From Xanthobacteraceae bacterium (GTDB lineage Bacteria; Pseudomonadota; Alphaproteobacteria; Rhizobiales; Xanthobacteraceae): 5,650 bases of DNA. The translations under genes and the position numbers were made by a program. The notes beneath the pieces are model-generated. The model saw only the letters and a program-made list of their open reading frames with translations. It did no database searches and had not been told where the DNA came from. The stretch is from the NCBI GenBank assembly GCA_030037185.1, contig JASHRR010000127.1, forward strand, positions 1 through 5,650, read 5' to 3'. This document shows positions 1 through 5,562 of the stretch, in pieces (within the stretch, counting starts at the first letter, position 1; every line of letters begins with the position of its first letter).

Positions 1-539
1 AAGCCCGGGCGCTTGAGGCAGACGGCATCGACGCGATCCAGTTCGACGAGCCGGCCTTCAACGTTTACATGGACGCCGCGGTGGACTGGGGCATCGAGGC
101 GCTTCATCGCGCCGCCGCCGGCCTGACCTCAACGACCGCGGTCCATATTTGCTACGGCTATGGCATTGCGGCCAACGTCGAATGGAAGGCGACGCTCGGC
201 GACGCCTGGCGTCAATACGAACGCATTTTCCCCGCGTTGGCGAAAAGCCGGATCGGACAGGTCTCGCTCGAATGCCGCAATTCAAAGGTGCCGATTGAAC
301 TCTTGCGGCTCCTCGACGGCAAGGACGTGCTGCTCGGCGTCATCGATGTCGCAACCGATGCGATTGAAACGCCCGAAGAGGTCGCCGCTGTTGTTGGCGA
401 AGCGCTGCGTTACGTTCCTCGCGAGCGCATCATCCCGTGCACCAATTGCGGCATGGCGCCGATGCGCAGTGATATCGCCCGCGCCAAGCTGATCGCGCTT
501 GGCGCGGGCGCGAGGCTCGCGCGGGAGAGGTTTGCGTAG
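1..539 (+). CDS. Cobalamin-independent methionine synthase-like protein (MetE C-terminal domain), 5'-truncated by window edge
   Basis: The reading frame is open from base 3, with no start inside the window, and ends in tandem TAG TAG (537-542). The product resembles the C-terminal, zinc-binding half of MetE, which transfers a methyl group from a folate donor to homocysteine or a related thiol in the cytoplasm. An IQFDEP motif sits at the left edge (about 36-53). The four expected zinc ligands are all present: His (144-146) and Cys (150-152) of HICYG, Glu of SLE (270-272), and Cys of TNCG (447-449). The GVIDVATDAIETPEEVA stretch matches the family's last beta-strand and helix region. The end shortly after the last Cys is normal for the family. 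Many rhizobial homologues are stand-alone 'core' proteins of about 340-370 residues whose donor is uncertain. Whether this one has the N-terminal MetE half cannot be seen, so no symbol is given. The next gene converges on it. Confidence 0.88.
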   Translation, partial: ARALEADGIDAIQFDEPAFNVYMDAAVDWGIEALHRAAAGLTSTTAVHICYGYGIAANVEWKATLGDAWRQYERIFPALAKSRIGQVSLECRNSKVPIELLRLLDGKDVLLGVIDVATDAIETPEEVAAVVGEALRYVPRERIIPCTNCGMAPMRSDIARAKLIALGAGARLARERFA

Positions 540-712
540 TAGGTCAAACGGCCGGCCGCCAAGGGCAACAAGATCGATTTCGTCAAGGCGTCCTCGGCCA
601 GGCAAACAGTGCCGGCCTCATCGCGCGGTCAGTCGGCCAGCCGGACCGGGATCAATCCCGCATTGAGTCAGACCGCCACCGGCGCATTCCGGCGGATTGC
701 GAATCGGCGGGC

Positions 713-1042
713 TCAACGCCCTGCGCAACCGCTGGTCGGGCTGCCGGCCTGCGCGGCCGGCCTGCCGTTGATAAAGACATTCGCCGACCCGCCGATCACG
801 ATGCCGCCACAACGGTTTCTTCCGCCCGCAATCGCCGCCGGGCGCCCGTTGATGAAAACGTCGTGTGAGCCTTCGACCACCGGAGCGCCGTTTGCCGAAT
901 CCCCGGCGCGCGCTGCCGGCTTGCCGCCGATCATTGTATCGGGACTGCCCTGGGTGATGACCCCCGCCGGCTGAGCCACAGCCATTGCGACCTCGCAGGA
1001 GAGGGCGAGCGGCACTGCGAGCAACAGCCAAAGCGTTCTCAT
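713..1042 (-). CDS. PAAR-domain protein with probable Sec signal peptide
   Basis: The product has 109 residues. PAAR proteins form the sharp tip on VgrG spikes of type VI secretion systems. Three tandem repeats of about 26 residues each contain the signature: GGKPAARAG (39-47), INGRPAAIAG (64-73) and INGRPAAQAG (91-100), each preceded by a GS(x)(D/N) turn. Zinc-ligand candidates are His60, Cys78 and Cys106, but the His-bearing N-terminal strand of classical PAAR proteins is missing. Residues 1-23 (MRTLWLLLAVPLALS..AMAVA) look like a Sec signal peptide with cleavage near AMA or AVA; Cys16 does not sit in a proper lipobox. An alternative ATG at 985 (Met20) has GAGG five bases upstream and would give a 90-residue cytoplasmic PAAR protein. 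The ATG at 1042 has only a weak purine stretch (cgagaa). No other secretion gene is in the window. The caspase-like gene lies 210 bases upstream on the same strand. PAAR identity is firm; role and start are not. Confidence 0.85.
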   Translation of the reverse strand: MRTLWLLLAVPLALSCEVAMAVAQPAGVITQGSPDTMIGGKPAARAGDSANGAPVVEGSHDVFINGRPAAIAGGRNRCGGIVIGGSANVFINGRPAAQAGSPTSGCAGR

Positions 1043-1083
1043 GAGGGGTTCTCGTTATGTTGCAAACACGTGCGTCGCGCTTC

Positions 1084-1113
1084 CCCCCGCCTTCAGGTGC
1101 CTAAAGGCAGGGG
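1084..1113. repeat. Imperfect inverted repeat (hairpin) upstream of the PAAR gene
   Basis: CCCCCGCCTT (1084-1093) pairs with AAGGCAGGGG (1104-1113) over nine of ten positions, with one C-A mismatch and a 10-base loop. It lies in the 210-base gap between the caspase-like gene's stop and the PAAR start, about 42 bases before the PAAR ATG. There is no T-run on either side, so it is not a typical intrinsic terminator. It could be a leader structure, a weak terminator for the caspase-like transcript, or one end of a dispersed intergenic repeat. Confidence 0.4.
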
Positions 1114-1252
1114 CTTCCGCGCGGAGGTTTTGGTGTCTATCGCGGGCCTACGCTGCGCCGAAACGATGTCGTTTGCTGGATCGCTTGCTCCGGTTTTCGG
1201 GCGACCCGCTTCGCGGACGATGACAACGATCAGCATCGTTCCAAATAGAACC

Positions 1253-2884
1253 TCATCGCCGGAATGTCTTGACCTCTGATACGCTACCGTCGCGGTAGGT
1301 GAGCTCAACCGACACCAATGCGGTCCCCGGCGGGACCTTGAGATAGGGCTGCGCATCAGGCGGAACAGCAAACGGATCCTTCCGGTTGCACGGCGGCATC
1401 GCGATGGCTCGGTCCGGGACGGTGGAGTTGAGCCCGAGGCGCACTTCGCGGATCGCGCAGCGATACGATATCAGCTGCGTGTAGTAGACGAGCAGGCCGT
1501 TGAAATCGCGAAAAGAGAGCCAACTCCCTGCGGTCATCTCAAGGATGTTGCGCTGTTCGCGCTCAAGTGCCCGGATCGGATCGAAGCTTATCGGGAATGG
1601 CCCTTGAAGACCGCCGTTGGCGTCAACGTAGCGCACGTAGATGGTGGCGGCCCGCTGATCGGCATCGAGCTCAATCGCCGGATTCGGCATGCGCCTGCGG
1701 GTACGCGGATCGAAGGTATCCAGGAAACCGGTCTCGCGAAAATTGCCGGCTTCGCCGAGACGCCAGGAAATCCCGGCGACGGGCTCGGCAAAGGAGAACG
1801 CCACTGACCAACCGCCATTGTGGCGCGTGAACGAAGCGATCGGCGCGTTTGCCGCCGCGTTGGGGAGCTTGCCGATCTGCCCGCCGCTTGCCGGCGGCAG
1901 CATCGCGAGTTCGCTTTTCGTGAGCTCATCGACGCGTGCCCGCGCCTCATGGGCGTGCGGACTGGTTGGAAATTTATTGGCGAACTCCTCGAACACGGCG
2001 GCGACAACGGAGCTCTTGATGGCCTCCCAAACCAGGACGTCCGCGGCCGGCGCGGCTGCCGCCGGGGAAGCCTCGAAGCGTGGCGGCTCCGGCTTGCCGG
2101 GCCCCGCTAGGTAGACCTCGCCAAGCAGGGAGGAATTATCCCAGGGGATTTGCCGGCCTCGTGTCTCGGCGGCAACATCGGCACGAACGCGGGTGAGCAT
2201 CTGACGCACCTCAAGCCCCGGCGTGCGCAAGTGTCGGGCGAGCGCCTTGGTGAACGGGCTGTTGGAACCATTGCCGTCGAGCGCCACCGCTCCCGGCGCC
2301 GTCGAGAACGCAATCAGTGTGCCGGTCCCGAGGTTCGAATAGCCGGCAAGGCCCGACAGGATCGTGACGGATCGCGCCGCTCCAAGCCGTGACGCCAAGC
2401 TCTGCGCAAATGGATTGTTGCGGCATGCATCGAGAATGATGATGTTGGTGCGCGAAGCGCCATCGAGGCTTTCCAGGATGTTGTCGAGCGCGATCGTCTC
2501 GAAGCCAAGATCGCTCGCGGCCTCGAGGTTGGCGCTGACCGGGAGCAGATAGTTGCGGCCGTCGACCTGCAAACCATGCCCGGCATAGAAAAACAGCGCT
2601 ACGCGGGCGGCCTCGGACTTGTGCAGGAATTCGCGAATCTGGCGCTCCATGCTGGCACGGGAAAGGTCGAACCCGTCGGCGACGACAAAGCCGATATCCC
2701 GGAGCGCCCGCGCCATCAGGCGCGCATCGTTGACCGCATTGGGCACAGCGTTGGCGTTGATGTATTTGCTGTTGCCGATGACCAGCGCCAGGCGATCCTG
2801 AGCTTGCGCCGGCCACGACAATGACGCGGCGGTTGTCAGAGCCGTCAGGAACGGGATGACCCGCAAGCCGATCGAACGCTTCAT
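1253..2884 (-). CDS. Secreted caspase-family (peptidase C14) protein with unnamed C-terminal domain
   Basis: The product has 543 residues from ATG 2884. This start has GGAG nine bases upstream and yields a clean signal peptide (1-28, cleavage after AQA). An in-frame ATG at 2926 lacks a Shine-Dalgarno and would bury the signal. The caspase/p20-like domain covers about 30-260: LALVIGNSKY, VNDARLMARAL, FFYAGHGLQ with catalytic His103, and IILDACRNNPF with catalytic Cys154. Its end is marked by GRQIPWDNSSLLG (243-255). The dyad is intact, so it may be an active cysteine peptidase, probably periplasmic. A Pro/Ala linker (262-281) leads to a short TPR-like helical stretch (284-321). Residues about 348-543 form a region I do not recognise; it is beta-rich by eye, with GGWSVAFSF near 357-365, a WLSFRDFNGLLVYYTQ segment, and the region's only two cysteines, Cys476 and Cys499. 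The caspase call is firm; substrate and role are unknown. Confidence 0.93.
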   Translation of the reverse strand: MKRSIGLRVIPFLTALTTAASLSWPAQAQDRLALVIGNSKYINANAVPNAVNDARLMARALRDIGFVVADGFDLSRASMERQIREFLHKSEAARVALFFYAGHGLQVDGRNYLLPVSANLEAASDLGFETIALDNILESLDGASRTNIIILDACRNNPFAQSLASRLGAARSVTILSGLAGYSNLGTGTLIAFSTAPGAVALDGNGSNSPFTKALARHLRTPGLEVRQMLTRVRADVAAETRGRQIPWDNSSLLGEVYLAGPGKPEPPRFEASPAAAAPAADVLVWEAIKSSVVAAVFEEFANKFPTSPHAHEARARVDELTKSELAMLPPASGGQIGKLPNAAANAPIASFTRHNGGWSVAFSFAEPVAGISWRLGEAGNFRETGFLDTFDPRTRRRMPNPAIELDADQRAATIYVRYVDANGGLQGPFPISFDPIRALEREQRNILEMTAGSWLSFRDFNGLLVYYTQLISYRCAIREVRLGLNSTVPDRAIAMPPCNRKDPFAVPPDAQPYLKVPPGTALVSVELTYRDGSVSEVKTFRR

Positions 2885-3297
2885 GACGCGATTCTCCGCG
2901 GCCCAACGACTGCAAAACGGTGGCATGGCGGGGCGCCGCCCGCGATTGAACTGACTGAATTGTGTGATAAATCCAGGTCCGCTTGACCCTTTGTAGGGGC
3001 GTCTTGCAGGAGCGTCAACCAGCCGGACTTAGACTTAGACGGCGAGACTGCATTGGCTGCCGGCGGTCATGTCCGCAGCGCAAAGCTACGGGCGAGTTCC
3101 CGCCGGGCCGCGAGCGGAGCGGGTCAAGCTCTCCCTGCTCGCCGCTCTGATGATCTGTTCGGCGTGAGTTTGCACACCGCTTCGGCGTTGGCGTCCTTGT
3201 AGCGGCTCTCGAGGATGGCCGATTATAGCGTTTGGCGTTGGGGCCACAGGCGGAACCGCCCTTCCCGGATGGGTTCGCCCGCCCACGCCAGTGAAAG
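2885..3297. other. 413-base intergenic stretch: caspase-like gene leader and promoter, then orphan sequence
   Basis: The first 130 or so bases hold the caspase-like gene's leader and promoter; the leader includes a small GC hairpin (GGCGG 2927-2931 with CCGCC 2936-2940). From about 3020 to 3297, downstream of nepR on the minus strand, I find no convincing gene. Open stretches exist in all three minus frames but none has a good start, Shine-Dalgarno or recognisable domain. A perfect TATAAT (3227-3222, minus) has no matching -35 box. A phrase reading ILESRYKDANAEAVCKL (roughly 3160-3215, minus) looks protein-like but lies between stops. It could be decayed coding sequence or plain spacer. Confidence 0.5.
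2990..3018 (-). promoter_or_regulatory. Probable housekeeping sigma promoter of the caspase-like gene
   Basis: On the minus strand TTGACG (3018-3013) is followed after exactly 17 bases by TACAAA (2995-2990). The -35 box matches the consensus at five of six positions and the -10 box at four of six. Transcription would begin near 2983, leaving a leader of about 100 bases before ATG 2884. This is the best promoter-like pair I noticed in the gap. No GGAAC-type EcfG box stands near it. Confidence 0.45.
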
Positions 3298-3510
3298 TTA
3301 CGCCGGGTCGGCTTGGTGCTGATCAAGCTGCCTGAGCAACTCAGCGATTCTGTCGGGGACTTCCTCGCCCAACACGCCAGAATGGATCGTCCGCAGCGCC
3401 GTGCCTATGCCGGCGCGCACTGCGTCCAAGTCAACGTTCGCGCCAGGCCGGGTTTCATGTCGCCCAACGTCATGTCGTTTGTCGGATTCCCGACGCTTGC
3501 GATAACTCAT
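3298..3510 (-). CDS. NepR-family anti-sigma factor (solitary)
   Basis: The product has 70 residues. NepR proteins bind the ECF sigma factor EcfG in the cytoplasm and hold the alphaproteobacterial general stress response off; phosphorylated PhyR releases EcfG by sequestering NepR. The C-terminal half carries the family core at 35-63: IGTALRTIHSGVL, then EEVPDRIAELLRQLD, matching the usual IG..LR..Y..VL.EPVPD....LL..L pattern. The first Glu-Pro is Glu-Glu here and the usual Tyr/Phe after LR is Ile-His. The N-terminal 25 residues are basic and polar, as is common for the disordered NepR N-terminus. ATG 3510 has GGGGGAG 12 bases upstream; a TTG at 3513 would have better spacing (9). No phyR, ecfG or histidine kinase gene is in view, so this is probably a paralogue outside the main locus. 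The open frame continues upstream to 3660 but that part looks non-coding. Confidence 0.78.
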   Translation of the reverse strand: MSYRKRRESDKRHDVGRHETRPGANVDLDAVRAGIGTALRTIHSGVLGEEVPDRIAELLRQLDQHQADPA

Positions 3511-3540
3511 CAATACTGCCCACTCCCCCAATGCCGGAAG

Positions 3541-3569
3541 CATTTGGCCAAAGGAAAAACTCCTGTCAA
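3541..3569 (-). promoter_or_regulatory. Possible promoter of the nepR-like gene
   Basis: A perfect TTGACA (3569-3564, minus) lies about 55 bases before the ATG. The -10 region is poor: CCAAAT or CAAATG at 16-17 bases spacing. If used, the leader would be about 25 bases. NepR genes are often under EcfG control, yet I find no GGAAC...CGTT pair here. Confidence 0.25.
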
Positions 3570-3784
3570 CCTGACCCAACCGGGACAGGCACTCGGACGC
3601 GGCCGTTATCCCCAATTTCCTCCCACCGCAAGTGACCCATCCCCCGGCGCTCCTCTGCAACCGGGAACGCCGCCACTCGCCGATGGCCGAGGCGGGGCAA
3701 CTCGCGCCGGACCTTTGCGTTTGTGTATCGAACTGGGTGAAGGCCCTTACCGGCCAACGCTTCGAAACAAACGGGCTGTCTATT

Positions 3785-5014
3785 GTGCGGTTTTTGCTGA
3801 ATCTGCTGGTTCCGCTGAGCGCGGCTGTCTTGATGGCGGGCGCCGCTCCTGGTCTGACAACGCTGGCTCACGCTGCGGCGCCGGCCGAGGCGTTGCTTCT
3901 CGTTGACGTCGATACGGGTAAGGTCATCAGCGAGCGCAATTCCACCTATCCCTGGTATCCGGCGTCCGTCACCAAGCTGATGACCACCTATGTGGTGCTC
4001 AAGGCCGTGCGGGATCACCGGGTCAATCTCGACAGCGTGCTGAAAGTGTCGCCCAATGCGGTGGCGCAAAATCCGTACAAGATGGGGTTCAAAGTCGGGA
4101 CCGAACTCACGGTCGATAATGCATTGAAAATGCTGCTGGTGCATTCGCCCAACGACATCGCGGTGGTGCTGGCCGAAGGCGTGTCGGGATCGATCGAAAA
4201 CTTCGCCGAGGAAATGAACGCCGCGGCGCATCATCTCGGCATGACGCAGACGAACTATGTCAATCCCAACGGCCTGCCGGCGGACCAGCAGATCACTTCG
4301 GCACGCGATCTCGCAATCCTCGCCCGCGCCCTGATTGGTGAATTTCCCGAGTATGATTATTACTGGCATATCGCGTCGATCCGGCTCGGCAACCGCGTCT
4401 ACCGCAATACCAACAGGCTCATCGATGCGTATGCGGGCACCGACGGCATGAAGACCGGGTTCACCTGCGCCTCCGGTTACAATCTCGTGGCCACCGCGAG
4501 CCGGGGCGGCAGGCGGCTGATTGCCGTGGTGCTGGGCGCAAAGTCCTCGACAAGTCGCGCCGTCAAAGCCGCGCAGCTGTTCGAGCGCGGCTTTGGGATG
4601 GCGTCGCTTGATTCCCAGGTTCCCTCGCTGGGCGGCGTGGATGCATTGGAACCGGTCGCCGCGACGCCGCCCGATCTAGAGGACTACGTTTGCGGAAATA
4701 AGCGCCGTCGCGGTCCGAAGGATGTCGAAGCAGGAGGCGAGGCGGGAACCGCCTACGCTGCGGCGAACAGTCTGGGTGCGCGACAGGTGTCGCCGCGCTC
4801 ACGCGCCGGCGTGCTCACTTCCGGTTTGGCCGCCGCGATCCCGCCGGTCGAAGTCTATACCGGGCCAGTGCGCCACGATATTACGTCCAATGCGTCGATC
4901 GCTCCAGCGCCGGTGAAGAAGCTGCTCGCGGTCGCGACCAGGCCGGCCGCCGCCAAGGGGCCATCACCATTTCATCGCCAGTATCTGCGGCGCATGCGCG
5001 AACGCCGCCGCTAA
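3785..5014 (+). CDS. D-alanyl-D-alanine carboxypeptidase (penicillin-binding protein, peptidase S11)
   Basis: The product has 409 residues from GTG 3785. It trims the terminal D-Ala from peptidoglycan pentapeptides in the periplasm. The catalytic motifs are in order: SVTK (Ser61, Lys64), SPN (121-123, the SxN motif) and KTG (223-225) in GTDGMKTGFT. YVNPNGLP (158-165) and TSARDLAILARAL (171-183) are typical of the family. GTG 3785 is chosen because residues 1-30 then form a clean signal peptide ending in LAHA; its Shine-Dalgarno is weak (a GGG nine bases before). The frame is open back to ATGs at 3683 and 3632, which would add a poorly conserved-looking N-terminus. After about residue 255 there is no PBP5-like beta domain. 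Instead there is a DLEDYVCGNKRRR segment, a low-complexity linker, a PPVEVYTGPVRHD segment and a strongly basic end (RRMRERRR), as I recall from rhizobial homologues. It is divergent from nepR across 274 bases. Confidence 0.92.
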   Translation: MRFLLNLLVPLSAAVLMAGAAPGLTTLAHAAAPAEALLLVDVDTGKVISERNSTYPWYPASVTKLMTTYVVLKAVRDHRVNLDSVLKVSPNAVAQNPYKMGFKVGTELTVDNALKMLLVHSPNDIAVVLAEGVSGSIENFAEEMNAAAHHLGMTQTNYVNPNGLPADQQITSARDLAILARALIGEFPEYDYYWHIASIRLGNRVYRNTNRLIDAYAGTDGMKTGFTCASGYNLVATASRGGRRLIAVVLGAKSSTSRAVKAAQLFERGFGMASLDSQVPSLGGVDALEPVAATPPDLEDYVCGNKRRRGPKDVEAGGEAGTAYAAANSLGARQVSPRSRAGVLTSGLAAAIPPVEVYTGPVRHDITSNASIAPAPVKKLLAVATRPAAAKGPSPFHRQYLRRMRERRR

Positions 5015-5040
5015 CTAACGTCCCCCGGGATGGCGCAGAC

Positions 5041-5068
5041 TGCCGCCAGGCTGTCCGCGCAGGCGGCA
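5041..5068. terminator. Weak inverted repeat between the carboxypeptidase gene and the convergent pseudogene
   Basis: TGCCGCC (5041-5047) pairs perfectly with GGCGGCA (5062-5068) around a 14-base loop, 27 bases after the carboxypeptidase stop. It sits where two converging reading frames end, a common place for a shared terminator. No T-run follows on either strand, so the terminator role is only inferred from position. Confidence 0.25.
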
Positions 5069-5094
5069 CCGACGCCTACCGGTGCGTCAAACAA

Positions 5095-5358
5095 TCAACT
5101 TCCCCAACCGTCGTCTGCGGCGTCGAGCCCCCACAGCGCATCAAGCGCCGCTCTGATACGATCCGCTGGCCAGCGCGATGTTGCGGCGGAACTTGGCGTC
5201 GGGGCGTTCCATCGGTCCACCCGAAAAGCCCGGCATATCGTCGACCTGACGGACGAACCCGCGACCGTCGTTGAGTTTCACCGTGGTCGGCGGGGCGTTG
5301 CCGCGCCCTGCGCAAACACGAGGTCCTTTTGTACAGCGATTTTTTTCATCAACGTCGA
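5095..5358 (-). pseudogene. Frameshifted C-terminal remnant of an MmgE/PrpD-family protein
   Basis: Three pieces in three minus frames line up in the order expected for the C-terminus of MmgE/PrpD proteins (2-methylcitrate dehydratase and related enzymes). Piece 1 (about 5358-5285) reads STLMKKIAVQKD..AQGAATP. Piece 2 (about 5287-5150) reads TVKLNDGRGFVRQVDDMPG, then PMERPDAKFRRNIA, like the family's DGR...G.P.nPM...E...KF signature. Piece 3 (5148-5095) reads ALDALWGLDAADDGWGS and stops at 5095-5097. Single-base shifts near 5285 and 5150 are needed to join them. The first two thirds of a normal 450-residue protein is absent, since only about 200 bases separate this from the next gene. It is therefore non-functional by deletion plus frameshift, unless the two shifts are sequencing errors; even then the N-terminal part is missing. 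Family assignment is from memory of the motif and is moderately sure. Confidence 0.6.
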
Positions 5359-5493
5359 GCATGGCGCGCGCCACGACGCTGTCTGTCGCGGGAACTGAGC
5401 CGCTCCGCGCCGGCAGGCGGCCTGTCGGCGAGCGGCCCCGCGGACGTCTGCCGCTCGGAGGATCGCCGACCGTCCGCGCCGCCGGCCGACGCG

Positions 5494-5560
5494 CTAAATC
5501 CGGTTGCCGCCATGCCGGCGGGGAGGTCTGCGCGGGATCAAGGTCATGGCCCTGCTCCTT
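5494..5560 (-). pseudogene. Orphan Shine-Dalgarno and start codon, probably the old 5' end of the decayed downstream gene
   Basis: A strong AAGGAG (5560-5555) lies seven bases before an ATG (5547-5545), and both follow the amidohydrolase stop (5563) immediately. The frame runs only 17 codons (MTLIPRRPPRRHGGNRI) to a TAG at 5494-5496. This is the spacing of a translationally coupled operon partner. The simplest reading is that it was the start of the MmgE/PrpD gene, most of which has since been deleted. It could instead be a short leader peptide, but nothing downstream supports that. Confidence 0.4.
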
Positions 5561-5562
5561 GG

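Noticed and set aside
647..660. CGGGA-TCAA-TCCCG hairpin in the gap between the MetE-like and PAAR genes, considered as a terminator
   Set aside because: Stem of only five pairs, no T-run on either strand, so no support beyond its position between convergent genes.
609..974. Plus-strand open frame of 121 codons opposite the PAAR gene
   Set aside because: It mirrors the repeated PAAR codons on the other strand, has no domain or Shine-Dalgarno, and the minus-strand PAAR repeats are unmistakable.
618..1031. Second minus-strand frame of 137 codons over the PAAR gene
   Set aside because: Arg/Gly-rich out-of-frame reading of the same DNA, with no recognisable motif.
1041..1279. Small plus-strand frames in the caspase-PAAR gap
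   Set aside because: They overlap the antisense caspase end or the PAAR start, have no Shine-Dalgarno, and their composition looks like non-coding high-GC DNA.
1093..1371. Minus-strand 92-codon frame overlapping the end of the caspase-like gene
   Set aside because: Overlaps the C-terminus of a well-supported gene, has no start signal or family resemblance.
2331..2339. GGTTCGAAT, resembling a tRNA T-loop
   Set aside because: It lies inside the caspase domain coding sequence, with no flanking stems or anticodon arm.
2211..2915. 234-codon minus frame inside the caspase-like gene
   Set aside because: A shadow in the +1 frame of the caspase domain; low-complexity Arg/Gln/Pro content and no motif.
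3298..3660. Longer 120-codon version of the NepR-like protein
   Set aside because: The added 50 residues are unlike NepR, no Shine-Dalgarno precedes the far start, and the family core fits the 70-codon form.
3566..4369. 267-codon minus frame opposite the carboxypeptidase gene
   Set aside because: His/Arg-rich antisense shadow of the S11 peptidase, whose SxxK, SxN and KTG motifs are intact on the plus strand.
5030..5398. 122-codon plus-strand frame after the carboxypeptidase gene
   Set aside because: It is antisense to the MmgE/PrpD remnant, Ala/Ser-rich, and lacks a start signal.
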